Below, in pieces: positions 1-12,662 of a DNA stretch of 64,000 nt. The notes beneath the pieces are model-generated. The model did not search any database. It saw only the letters and a list, made by a program, of their open reading frames with translations, and had not been told where the DNA came from. A program made the translations under genes and the position numbers. Where the stretch lies: the NCBI GenBank assembly GCA_905250115.1, contig CAJNOI010000026.1, positions 722,790-786,789 of the forward strand. The letters run 5' to 3'. Position 1 is the stretch's first letter. Each line of letters starts with the position of its first letter. The DNA is from Adineta steineri. Lineage: Eukaryota > Rotifera > Eurotatoria > Adinetida > Adinetidae.

Positions 1-3000
1 CCTTTCATTAACATAGATTTTATATTTCGAAAGTTCATTAAGTGTTAAATATAATTCAAATAATGATAAACTTGTTTGTTCAGCTGCCGATGCAAATGCA
101 GCAATATCAGCAGAATCAGGTTCATTATTTTCTAATAATTTTGTAGGTGATAGATAAATTTGTTGACCAAGCTAATTTAGAAAAATGTAATTAAAATTTG
201 ATTAAATAATTAAAATATTATTTACTTCTTCTTCCAATGCCTTTGTAATCATATCCATAAGCTGAAATCAAAAGTAAAATTCAGTTCCTATGAGATTAAT
301 AAAAGAAAAAGTTTCACATTCTCCCTTGTGAGTAAATGTCAACAATTTATAATTTGCCTATCTGACATGTTGTTTTATAAATTCGATTCAATTACTGTCT
401 AGCTACTTATTCAATATCTATAATTATATAGAGAAATTTTAAATAGCAAAGTCAATTGATTGAATAGCGAGGAATGTCTTGAAATTAATAGTAAAAATTT
501 CTCCAGTTGAGTAATTTTAGATACTTAAATAGTCAATAGTGTTTGTAATAAACTAAAGGACATATATCTTGATTTTTAACTCATGAGTTTTTCTTCTCTT
601 AATGGATAAATTCTATCGGGAATAAAACTAATACATACTTTGCCATCGATTTTCTTGAAAGATATATGATAAAACGCCAATTTAACAGTACTGAAATTTA
701 TATGAAATTATAAATCATTTAAATAAATTAATTAACTTACGATTCAAATATTGGATTGTAATATTTAACAGCTGAATGAGCTAAAAATAATTTAAATTTT
801 CTTTTATTATTAGAGAAAAGTTTTTTTTTCTTATAGGATATTTTTCTTACCATCTGCAATAAGAATATAAATTAATTCACTCATATTACGTAATATTTCT
901 TCATCAGACTAAAAATCGAAAGATTTTTATTTTGTAAATAATTCTTAATAAATTTCTATACTGTTAATCTTGGTTTGGTTGTTTCTAAAACCATACGATC
1001 AAACCATTCAATTGTTCCAGCTTTAATAATTAATGATAATTCATGTTGAAGACTATTTTGAAATGGACAACAATAATGAAATACTTCCATACTATGTAAT
1101 TTTGCAACAATTCTATAATACAAAAAAAAATTCAATAGAAAAAAAAATAAAAAATGTAGTTTTACGTTAGAAGTTGTTCAAGTCGTTCCATTGCTATTTT
1201 ATTAGCAGCCGGAAAAAGTTCTCGAATTTTTGCTATTTGTTTAAAACAATGATTAATAAATAATGTAAAACCTTCTCGTAACATATCACTCTCATCTCGA
1301 CTTAATGATGTTGGTTGCCATGTTTGTTCTAATTGTTCTGTTATTGATAATAATAATTTATGTGTTAATGTACGTTCTAAATGTTTTTTTGAATATGCTA
1401 TCCAACGACACATTTTTCGTTGAATATCAGTTATATCACCTTGAATTGCATGTTGATGTAAAATTGTTTCTGCATCGCGTGATAATTCTCCAGTCCATTC
1501 TGTTGTTTTACCCTGAAATTAACGAACAAGTTGTAAGTACAAGCTTCCTGTTTTCAAAATTTGCCTTCGAGCACAACTATTCTTTATAAGAGAACTTTAT
1601 CGGTTTAAGTGAATCTTATCATGTGAAAAATAATTATTTCTTCTAGAATGATTTCAAATAAGTATACCAATATACTTTTTAAGCTTTTCATGCACTTAAA
1701 AACGGCATATGTAGTATAAGTTTAGATGACTTTTTTTTTTATATAGAAAATCTATTATTCTAAAGTTCCATCGATTTTGATATAAATAGAACAAGGAATA
1801 AAATATTGGAACCTCGAGCAAGTTCATATATACTTTAATGTATTAGAGCATGCTGGTTTTTAATATGAGAAAAGATAATTTAGATCCTAATGTGAAATAA
1901 TAAAATCGTGCAAGTATATTATAATATATCTAAAATTAGTAAGCTTTACATCAACTTTTAATTAATGTAGAAAGTATACCCCAGTGATTCTCAGGATGTG
2001 TTTTTCCTCTTTGTCTGACGGAATTGCATTACTAAGACATTCAACATCGTATCTTTTATTAATAATTAACTATTTTCAAGACAATAGATTTGGTAGAAGA
2101 AATTTATTTAAGTATATTTTCTACCCTATGATTAATTTTATTTATAGAATATTATAAATAATAATGAATATGAAATTAATCTATATAATCAATAAAATTA
2201 TTAATGAATAGGAAATTTCATTAACTATTGGTTTTTAATATATAGATTTTGATCTCTTATTTCGAATAAAATTCTATTTTCGAAAACAAATTTTTTGAGA
2301 TAATAGACAATATTCTCAAGAGAGATTAAAATATGTCGTTGATCACATCTTTTATAAGGCATATAATTGAATCTATATAAGATTTAATCATCAATGCAAG
2401 CTGTTCTTTTTCCTTTATTTTATCTATAACAAAATTCTCTAGTATATATATATATATAAATTCTTTCCTCATTCTCCGATGACGCCCCTTAACGAAAAAA
2501 TGATAATGTATAATAAGGAACGGATGTTAATCAAATTTGTATAATAAGCATATGTCAAATTTAGCTTAATTACTGACATATTTTATCGAACTATAAATGA
2601 TTAATTAATAAAAAAAAGAGAGCAATATCGAACCTTAAATGTATTTAATTCATGATCAATAAATATTTGTAATAATTCTACATGTTGTTTAATATCAGTC
2701 CAATTATCTTCTTCGGATATTCCACGATCTTCACGTGTAGCTAAATTAGCACGAATATGTATTTGACCATGAACTTTCGAATTTTCACTACGACCTTCAA
2801 GTGAAAACCATTTATCTATACCTGTTGATGGAATTTCCTATTTTGAATAAAAAATAATATTAAATAATTACAAAGAGATACTTATTTGTCAACACTTACA
2901 CTAATTTTTAAATTAACAGAACCTAAAAAATCATCAACATGTGAACTTTCATCTGAATTTGTTCTTGCTGATTGAGCTATTTGTTTAAAATATCTATTAA

Positions 3001-5147
3001 GTCCTTTAAATCCTTGAACTTGATTAAGTTTTCTTGCAGCCTCAAATACAGAAAATTCATCATCATGATCCCATATATCCAAATGAAATGTTTCAGTTTT
3101 ACTGCCTTCAATATTACTTGAAAACAAAAACAATAAACTTTATTTTGAAAATTATAATTTCAAAATCTAAAACTTACAAACGAAATTTTTCCATCCAAAT
3201 TGGATTTAATGTTGCTTTTTTAACATCTGTTGTTTGAATATATTTTGCTGGAAGTTTATCTCTTAAACTACAATTAGTTTGAGAATTTTGACTAGTTACT
3301 GCTGCATTTTTTTCTCGTCCTTGTGATCGACGTATTGTTGATTTCCGAAAACTTTTTAAACGTTTCATAAAACCAAGTTTACTATCAGTTGCAACTTCTT
3401 CATCCGATGATGCACCACCTGCACCACTTGATTGATGAGAAAGAACAGATTTATGCATTTCAGGTACAATACCCAACATACAATACGGATCCGAAAATCC
3501 TAAATACATAATTTATTTTGTGAAGTTTTTTTTTGATAAATAATTTATCTTACCGTTTGCATCTTTTGCTTCTAAATCTTTTGCTTCAACAATTTCAATG
3601 TTTAGAATTAAAATTGGTGCCTTAAAGTATTTTATCGTTTTTAAAGAATGAATCTAACCTATAGACAAACCTTTTCTTCACTTGCTTTAGTTAATAAACG
3701 TAAATGATTTTCCGGTGACAATCCAAATGCTTCTTGTGCATATGCATATAGGTCATTTTCACCTTCAATATATTTTGATGTTGTTGTACCAATTTTATGT
3801 TTAATTGTATATAATGTTTCAATATAAAGTAATTCATATTCTTTCGATGTTATACCTTCAGGTTTTTCACCAAATGTTATTCGATATTCAGGTACAGATT
3901 TTTCATTTTCAAGTTCTTCCTTTAAAATCAAAAAAAAACGAATTCAAAATTACGAGCATTTTATTTTTAATACATCTTTTTTAATTTTTTGTCGACGTTG
4001 TTCATGTTTTTGTGTAGCATGTTCAAAATTTTCCAAAAATACATTAACATGATCATTTTCAAACCTAATCAAGAGAAAATAAATAATAATACTAATTAAA
4101 TATGATAGATAAATAAAATCAAAACAGTATATTTAATTCAAAATATTTTCATTGTCTATATACCGTTTGGACAATATAGCAGAAAATTTCGATTCCTGTT
4201 GAGATGATGATGGATTCATTGTTCATATATGAACTAAAAAATTCTTTTCTGATTAGTTGCTCGTATGACACGTCAAAGAAGGATATAAAAAGAAGAAATA
4301 GTTTCCTTTTTTCTTCTTCTTTCTCTCGTTTTCTCTCATTTTTCATCATTCCTTTTTCATTTTCCAATGTGATGTTATTGCATGTTACGATAACACACAA
4401 AAAAAAAGAAGGAATCGACATAGAATGCATGAGAGCAAAAGCTTCTTTTTTGATTCTATGAATAGCAAAAGAAGAAGAAGATGAATATTTTAGGACTAGA
4501 GGTTTTTTGTCAATTGAGAATAAACCTTTGGGAATTAATAGTTCTTCATGAAATTTAATCATAAAAAAAAATAAGATGAAATATACATTTATTGTAATCA
4601 ATACAATGGCAATAAACATAAAACTTCGTCAATTATTTGTTTTCACTCGATAAATCGCTTCATTGCACATACATAATAAAGCTTTCAAGTGCCTCTCAGT
4701 TAGGATAGCATATTGCTATTATCTCAACAGTTGAAAAATTATCCGAATATAGAAGTTATGCATTATATTACAAGTAAATTTTTTTTCTCTCAATACTCTA
4801 TTATTTTTTAGCTTTTTAATCTGAGAGAAAATGTCTATCTTTTCCGTTGAAAGGAAATGAATGATGTGTCCTTTTCCGTAAAAATAGTATTACGGTAAGA
4901 TTAAAATGGTTTTCTTTAGATACTTTTATATTAAAAATAATGAACACAATATAATCTTTAGTTTCGAGTCTAGTGATTATTAAAGAACTATAGAAAAAAA
5001 CAAAATAAAAGAAAAAACTTAATCAAACCTGTTTGAATAACTAGGCATCATTGATGAATGATACTCAACGTGTTGTTTTTGTTTGGAAAATTCAAAAGTT
5101 GATGTTGGCATTGTGCGTGCATTTCTATTTTGACTATTACTGCTCAT
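1..5147 (-). CDS. UNC13D/BAIAP3-family vesicle-priming protein (C2-MUN), 3' part outside window
   Basis: Exons seen on the minus strand: 5029-5147 (start codon 5145-5147), 3974-4064, 3671-3919, 3554-3620, 3178-3499, 2900-3116, 2634-2837, 1166-1512, 962-1112 and further short ones to the left edge. All joins keep phase. The protein begins with a low-complexity stretch, then a region typical of BAIAP3/Munc13-4 ([12 protein letters not shown]), a C2 domain split over several exons ([46 protein letters not shown]), then MUN-domain helices ([18 protein letters not shown] near the left edge). A long Ser/Arg-rich insert sits inside the C2 domain between PYCMLGI and KYIQTTDV. Family members act in Ca2+-dependent granule or dense-core vesicle exocytosis; that role is inferred from homology. 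The C-terminal MUN/C2B part is outside the window. I cannot separate UNC13D from BAIAP3. Confidence 0.87.
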
Positions 5148-6655
5148 TTCGTATTCTTCAGCTAACACTGACTATATCTATCACTTCAAAATGAATATTA
5201 TTCTTGATAAATCCTTCTATTATATATAAAAAGGAACGAGAGAAAAAGAATAATGATGAAGTTAATTTTCATCAGTACTATTTTTCCTTTTTTTATTTCT
5301 TATTGTAATAATTGATGAAAACAAAAAATATTTCTTTTTTTTCCTTATCCTTAACCGTCAAGCACCCGTTCCCGTTTTTTTCTCCTCATCTAAATAATGA
5401 AAATTATTTGATGGGAGGCAGATCAAATTGCGCAGTCTACTGAAAGGATTTAGTCAAGGAAAAAAAACAATGACAGAAGGCTCTTTTCTCACATAGTAAC
5501 AAGCCAAAAAAGAAAGAAAACTTCTTGTCAAAATATCAAATGTTACTATAATACATAAATATTTTCTATAGAAAAAAAGAAATACATATCTAAATATGAT
5601 TTATTCTTAATTAATGCAACTAACTTTTATTTTGTTTTAATACATGACAAAATAATAATTTGATCTTTATGATCAATAATTCTATGAATCTGTTAGTTAC
5701 ATTTATTTTTAGCCGTGAATCAATATATTTTTTCTAAAGTAATTCTTTACTTTTTTCTGTTAGTATAGCATGAATCATTGAAAGTTATTAGTGCAAATAA
5801 ATCACATAAATACATTTCATATTGTCAACTGCAATTACGTTTTTCTAAACTTTAACCACTTATAAGATCATATGTTTTTTTATAGAAACATACAGCCTAC
5901 TTTCCACACGTAAAAGCTATTATGAAAATGAAGTTGTATCCGAGAAAAATATTTTCAAGGTCTAAATAAATAATAAACTAAGAAATTAAATAAATTCTTC
6001 ATTAGAGAAAAAAAACTAAGCTCTAGAAGATATAAACTATAAACATTAATTATAGAAGTATTTTATATATTTAATACCATTGAAACGAAATATCTTCAGG
6101 GCAAAATGAACTACTTTTTTTATTAATAATCAAGATTAGTAAGGAAATATAATCGGATTATTGAAATCAGTTTATGTTCTGATTTAAAAAACGACAAATA
6201 CTGATTTATGCTATTTTCTTTTTATTTACTTATAATAAAAATAAAATAACCGGTCATAATAACAAATATATATTTAAATGAATACATTTTTAATTGGTAT
6301 GTTCGATGTAAATAATACAATAGAAATTTTTTTCGAATTTCTTATATTCTAAAAGTTTAATATCTATTCAACTAGTCAGTCGAGTAAACGTCCGGAAAGT
6401 AAACCTTTATGAACATTATATCCATTAATCTTTACCATTATTAATCGAAATCTATCAGTTGACTTCTTCTATTTATCTCGAAGTACTCTTGAGTATGAAC
6501 TGTTTCAATAAACACAATACAAACTAACTCACTTAATTACAATAGTCCCTTTCAGCGGGCTAACAATAAATATTACATAATATAGTTTACATCAAAAGAA
6601 ACACGTATAGTACGCGTAAATATATTGTTCGTTATTAAGATACTAATCAAAACTT
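5148..6655. other. Non-coding stretch between the two candidate first exons
   Basis: AT-rich sequence with runs of A and T and no convincing exon. If the distal first exon is real, this is its intron plus the proximal promoter and 5' UTR. Confidence 0.4.
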
Positions 6656-6709
6656 ACTTGCAAAGTACAGCATCGGACCATCGTCGACCTTTCATATTAA
6701 TTCTAGCCA
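6656..6709 (-). CDS. Possible alternative first exon of the UNC13D/BAIAP3-like gene
   Basis: On the minus strand an ATG at 6707-6709 opens a short reading frame (MARINMKGRRWSDAVLCK) ending at a strong GTAAGT donor. It stops in phase 2, the same phase as the other first exon (5029-5147), so both can splice to the exon beginning at 4064 and keep its frame. This suggests two promoters giving two N-termini. Only splice-site and phase evidence supports it. The exon could also belong to an unrelated non-coding transcript. Confidence 0.45.
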
Positions 6710-7625
6710 TGCTAATATAAATATGAATTTAATTTATTGTGATATATTCATTGCAAGAATTTGAATATATTTTTTTTTACTTGTTTGGTATTGTTCTTTC
6801 CTTTTCTTCTAACATCGAACGTTCTCTTAAATGCATGCAATCATACAAGACACTTTATCTCTTTCAAGCAGTGTGATTCTCTCATTCCTGTCTTGAAAAA
6901 AAGAAAATATAGAGAGAAATACTAACGACAAAGCGAGAACAAGTAGAGAAGAAAAAAAGGAAATGAAAGATTTTTCGCACTTATAACCATGAAAGATAAA
7001 ATAGTGAAAAATAGATTTATCTTGACTTTTATCTATATATTCTATTCCGGACATTTAAATGATGATCATTATCGAACATGTTATAGTGCAATGTATTTTG
7101 TTTTTTTTTTTTTTTTTTGGGTTCAATAGAATGATGAACGACAATCTTTAAAAGATTTAATAATCATCCATTGAACGTGACATTTTATTGAAATAAATGA
7201 TTGACTGCTTATTGATTAGATAAGGATAGAAAACAATACGTTTTATGATACAAACAAAATTTTGAATGATGTCAATTTTGAAATAGGAAAAGATTTTGCC
7301 GGAAGAAACTAATCATCAAACATCTTTTAGAAAGCATTTCTTTGTTAGAAAGAAGAGAGAGAGAATGTCTATTTAAAATGAATGAAAAGACGTGCTTTAG
7401 TAAATATAATCAAAAAAAGAGCAAATCTTTTCACTTGTAGAAAAAAAAAGAACAAAGTACATTTATTTAATTTAACTACTAGAAGAAATAATATATTTTA
7501 AAGAAAAATTTCAAGTATACTGAAAAAAAAAGAAATTTCTAATTTCAATCAAATTCTTCAAATTCATTTGTAAGTAAAAAGTACATTTTTATATCTCAAT
7601 AGATCATTTTTCTATATCTAATGTT
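6710..7625. other. Intergenic, nothing recognised
   Basis: Contains an 18-base T run near 7101 and polypurine tracts. The open frames here have no coding character or splice context. Confidence 0.5.
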
Positions 7626-9542
7626 TCATTTCAAATTAGCCGCCATGTTTTTATGTGGTGCTGGACATTGTAAATGATTAGTTAAATTGCTTGTCAACAT
7701 TGTTGCTTCACAGGATATTCTACTTTCTAATAATTGTTCCGTTGTAAAAATAATTTCATTACCTTTCCGTGATCGTATATCACGACCATATTTATTTTCT
7801 AATTCTTTTTGAAAATCACGGACTTGGATATAATCATTATAAAATCTTGATGTTTGTTGATATATTCCATATATACCATGATTTGATGCTTTCGTACGCA
7901 TAGAAGTTCTTTCATCTTCAGTTAATATTGGAATTGTTGATAGAATTTGATTCCATTTTTTTGTTAATTTCATATCGATATTTTCACGAAATGCTTCATC
8001 TTTTGTACATATTGGAGATTTTTGAAATTTCGAAATTTTACATAATACACGACGTGATACACTTTGAATATATTTACCCGAATCTAAATCAGATTTTAAA
8101 ATAATCCTAAGTATAAGAGATCTAATGTATTTTTAGCATTAAGTAACACACACACACAGAATGAAAAATATATATATATGATGTTTACAAAGCTGAGTCT
8201 TTAAGGTTATCAAGTAAAAGCTTTAAAAGATTTATCGTAAAAGCAATGTCATGTATATATCAACGGTGAGTAGTATCTTGCAAAAAAAATAAATATTTGT
8301 TAACCCTCGGAGTACTTATGACGTATATATATATAGGCCGAGTGTAATTATTGGATAATTGTACTCCTAGGATATTCAATAATTGTTCGAAAAAAAGGTA
8401 CTTTAACTAAGTAATGACTATAAAGGTCAACTACTAGTGAAAGATCATCAATAAATGTTCTTTCGCTCTTTTGAACTGTTTGCCATTTTTCTCTGTCTAT
8501 TTTACAAACATCGTAATCAAAAACGCGTCGTTTATGTATCGATGACTATTCCTCTTATTTCTTTATCAAAAAAAAAACAAAGCTGAATTTTTAAAGGTTA
8601 ATAAGTATTATATCTCAAATCGCGAGATAATAAAATATTTATGCTCATATCTATTTCAGTCATTTAAGAAATCTTATACTTTCTATATTTTTATGAGAAA
8701 GAATCATTTAAACATACGTCCAATATAATGTTTAAATTTTTGAAGACCAAATTCTTCTGGTTTAATATAAATTCTATCACCATAATATGGATCAGATTCA
8801 TTATTATATAAACCTTTTAATTTTCCAAATAAAATATGACCAAAACCATTTGGCATACAACCATGTTTAACATCCATTCCACTAGAAGAAAATATTTCTA
8901 TCAATCAATTAATTCATTTCTTTTTTTCAAAACATACTAAGCTGGATAATCTTTTTTTCGTTGTAATTTTGATAGAGCACGTTCACGAAAATGTGATGAT
9001 TCATCACCACGAACATAAATAAATGTATCGGAAATAGTTTGATTAAGTTTTTGTAATTTAAATAATGATTTAAGTGAATTCGTTGCAAATGATTTTAAAC
9101 GTTTAAATATTCCTGATCGATGTTCTTCACTACCATGTTTTTGATTATCTTTTGCTACCATAAAACGTGTGAAAAATTCATTTGTTGAATCATATAGAAC
9201 AAACATTCCTAAAAAAAGAATTTTTTTAAATTAAAAAAAAGTAGAATATATTTCGTAACCTTTAGAAAATTTAATTGGTCGTCCATTAAGTACAGCTTCT
9301 TGCATAAAAAAATGCATCAATGAACAAACATTATCTTCATTAATATCTTTATAAGAATCATTATTTAATATAATATTTGAAAAAAATTTTCGTCCATGAT
9401 TTGCTCGTGTTGCATTTATATTTAATTTAGCTAATATACAACATGTATCATTTGAATTTAAAGTTAATTTTGGTTTTTTTATTGGCCAACTTATTGTCAA
9501 TGAAATTGAAATAAGAAAAACTAATGCTACGAGATTAGACAT
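7626..9542 (-). CDS. Secreted protein of unknown family
   Basis: Four exons read in consistent phase: about 9261-9542 (start codon at 9540-9542), 8940-9208, about 8710-8882 and 7626-8108. The N-terminus is hydrophobic (MSNLVALVFLISISLTIS), a likely signal peptide. The mature part has a few cysteines (DTCCIL, EDNVCSLMHF, HGCMPNGFGH, RVLCKISKF, SRISCEA, HLQCPAP), possible N-glycosylation sites and a basic stretch (SGIFKRLKSF). The second intron from the end is about 600 bases and uses a weak GTTTAA donor; using it instead of reading into the TGA at 8704 joins IGRM to IILKSDLDSGKY in phase 2. I do not recognise the family. The protein would be about 410 residues. Confidence 0.6.
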
Positions 9543-9942
9543 GATAAAGCAAATGAATGAAAGAGATAGATATTTAATCTATTTTTTATTTGTTTGAGAA
9601 ATTGACCTTTAAGGTATATATGTATGTGCAATTGACATTTAATGTTAAGTATAGAACTATACTTAATCAATTTTTATTTAAGGTAGAAAAATGTTCTCAT
9701 TAATGTCTTAAGCATCAACTCGAAATAAAACAATAAAAAGTGTCATTTTCATTTTAAAAGTCATTTATAAATGTACTATATTTAGAAGTATTAATTAGAA
9801 AGTGAAAATGCTTTTATTGAATGTGGTCTATAACAAAAAAGGAAAAAATTAGCATAGATGAATGTCTAAAAAACACATCATTCTATAATAGTGTCCAATT
9901 TCATTATTTATTTCAAATACAATCGATATTTAATTTAGACTA

Positions 9943-10573
9943 TTAAATATAATAATTGTACGAAATTAACATATCGGTTAAAATCATCAGTTGATCTTCG
10001 GTGAATTGTTCTTTATGTTCATGTCATGAGTCATGATGAGTGCAACGAAACTCTGATAAACATTGTTTTATTGATTTCTAACAACAACAAAAAATATTCC
10101 TATCTCTTTACTCAAAAACATATCAGTAGTTAAACATACTTGTATTAAATCAGGATCATGTGAGTGTTGACAAAGTGACATCAATACATCTGGTATATAA
10201 ATTGGAATATCATATGGACTGGAAAGAACAATAGCACAAAGTCCCAAAACACCTATAATGATATTTAAATTATTTTGCTGCTCTTTAGAGTATTCAAAAT
10301 ATTGATGAATATCTCAAAATCTACATAATATTATCTTAACTTATATACTAACCAGCATGTCGTTTGATTATATGATTCGGTATCATCGTTTTCTTGACAT
10401 TGGTTTTAGGAAAATAATTAATTTTACTCATTGTATCAAAATGACTCTTTTAGAAATAAATAAATGAAAATTTATTTCGAAAGGAACACCTGATCGACTT
10501 ACTAGATCTTCACGAGTTACTTCAATAAAACCACATTGATAAAAATCAGACAAAGTTGTTGATGCAACTATTC
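9943..10573 (-). pseudogene. PSME4: PSME4 (PA200 proteasome activator) 3' fragment, broken
   Basis: Four exon-like blocks on the minus strand (10503-10573, 10353-10446, 10140-10252, 9943-10077) join in phase and match the extreme C-terminus of PSME4/PA200: GVLGLCAIVLSSPYD, LSEFRCTHHDS, HKEQFTEDQLMILTDML, ending in YNYYI with a stop at 9943-9945. A TGA at 10024-10026 sits where PSME4 proteins have a Trp (between HHDS and HEHKEQF), so the reading frame is broken about 25 residues before its natural end. No earlier PSME4 exon lies upstream; the sequence degrades and then the helicase starts on the other strand. PA200 caps the 20S proteasome. This copy covers only about 130 residues of a protein of roughly 1800 and is unlikely to work. 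Confidence 0.82.
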
Positions 10574-11031
10574 CTACCTACTATCGCAAATAGTGAAAGT
10601 TACAGGGCTCTAGTTATTTCGGTTAAAAAGTTCTAAGCATTCTGTCCGATTACGTTTTTTTAAATTTTAATTGTGGTAAAAAGTTTAACTATTTTGATTG
10701 TGAATCTGAAAGTTTTTTTCTTTTTCGTCATACATGTATAATTAATTTCTGTCTCTGAGTAGTATATTTGATACTTTTAACTTGAAAAATCTACGACATC
10801 TTTTGATTTTTATATAAACACGGTAAACAGTACTTTTTGTTGGATGGAAGAATAACAATCAAACCTCAGTTATTTTTTCATACAAACAATTACTTATGAA
10901 TCAAAGAACAAATATTTTCCTTTCCTTTTTTCCTTTTTTCCTTTTGTCCCATTCTGACATTCGAGCAACGTTAACCTTTATAAAGTTACATTTTCATTTC
11001 AATAAATTATAGTATTATATTTTTATTCTCT

Positions 11032-12505
11032 ATGGCTCTTGGTCTCGATGATGTGGTATTATAAGATTTATATGTAAATACATTCATAACTAATTTTTTT
11101 TTGATTCTAGGAAAAAACATCTCGTTTTAACACTTATTCATCTCTTGTTAAAGACAACGTAGATAAATTTTCAATTTATCCACACCAACGCGATGCTTTA
11201 AAGGCGTTACAATCGTGGTACAATAATCAAGAATCTCGTATAGGTTTAGTCGTAATTCCAACTGGTGGAGGTAAATCTGGTATTGCTGCACTTGCTCCTT
11301 ATATACTGAATACAACTCGTGTTTTGGTTATAACACCTTCAGTACAAATTACAAATCAATTAGCAGAAGCTTTTGGGTAGAAATAATCTTTTCAAAAAAT
11401 AGAAGTTTTTTTTCATTTCTATGAAACTTTGTTTTTCAGAAAGCGACCGAAAGAAAGTTTTTATGTAACACGCAAAGTTGTTACAGAAGAAGCAGCAAAT
11501 AAATTTGTTGAACCACTTCGAGTAATTCAACAAGTAAAAGAAATTGAAGATCATGCAGAAAATTTAGTTATTGTAAATGCACAAAAGTTTGGTACAAATT
11601 CCAAAGTTGATTGGGATAAATTGAATCCAAAAAGTTTTAATTTATTAATTGTTGATGAAGCTCATCATTTTCCAGCACCAACATGGGATAAAATTGTGTC
11701 CTATTTTAATTGTAGAACAATATTTCTTACAGCTACACCATATAGAAACGGTGAACCAATTCTTCCTGGACAAATTTGTTATCAAATAACTCCTAATGAA
11801 CTCATGAATAATGGAATTATTCGTCGAACGATATTTCAACAAATTGGAAATGATCAAGATTCTGGACCTGAACGAAGAACTGTAAATATATTTCTCGAGT
11901 TTATTCTATGCAATTCTTTATTTTATTAGTTACTGAGTGCAGAAATTCTTAAAATATTAGATGAACATGATCGACAAGATCCAAGTGTTAAACATCAAGC
12001 AATGGTATTAACAAAAGATAAAGAGGAAGCTAAACAATTTACTAAACAATTAAAATTGACAGCTAAACAAGATATTGCAGAATCATATACAGGAGATACA
12101 AAAAGTCCAGATTCTATACTTCAAAAATTTGAAAATGGTAAATAAATATATATATAATTCTATTTGAAAATGTTATGAAAATTTATTTCTAGCACAAATT
12201 CGTGTTTTGGTTGTATGTGGTAAACTTTTGGAAGGATATGATAGAAAACAAATAAGTGTATGTGCAATTGTTCGTAGAGTCGCACCGAAATCAAAGGTTT
12301 AATTTTATTTCTTGATTAATTTTTAATGGATTGAAAGTATTTTTAGGTTTTATTTACACAATTTGTTGGACGTTGTCTTCGAAAAGTTCGGCTAGATGAT
12401 CCAGTAGATGGAAGAATTTTATCACATGTTTATTATCAACAGCAAAAAAACTATAATAATTTAAATGAAGTAGCTGAAGATGATCCAGATGATAATGATG
12501 AATAA
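11032..12505 (+). CDS. Superfamily 2 DEAH-type helicase, bacterial restriction-helicase-like
   Basis: Six exons: 11032-11055, 11111-11376, 11440-11881, 11930-12137, 12193-12296, 12347-12505. The first exon is only 24 bases (MALGLDDV) and joins in phase 0 to EKTSRFNTY. Helicase motifs appear in order: Q-like YPHQRDAL, Walker A PTGGGKSG, Walker B LLIVDEAHH, motif III TATPYR, then a C-terminal RecA-like domain with VLVVCGKLLEGYD and the arginine-finger motif QFVGRCLRK. It ends in an acidic tail. The arrangement is that of type III restriction or DEAD/DEAH helicase proteins common in bacteria and seldom seen in animals, without a nuclease domain. ATP-driven nucleic acid unwinding or translocation is inferred. 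Introns show it is a settled nuclear gene. Confidence 0.85.
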
Positions 12506-12662
12506 GATAATTACAAATAGTCATGTGAATAGAAAATTGTTTTGTATTTTTTTTATTAATAAATTAAAATATTTCGAAAGAAAAGTCTTTTGTTATGTTT
12601 AAATAAAAAATCTTAGATCAGATAAATAACTATTGTCTTTGTCGTTTAAAAAATTATGTATG

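Noticed and set aside
4149..4619. 156-residue open frame on the minus strand
   Set aside because: It lies in an intron of the UNC13D/BAIAP3-like gene and consists of Lys/Glu/Phe-rich simple sequence.
6827..7054. 75-residue open frame on the minus strand
   Set aside because: Low-complexity, no splice context and no similarity; a chance frame in AT-rich sequence.
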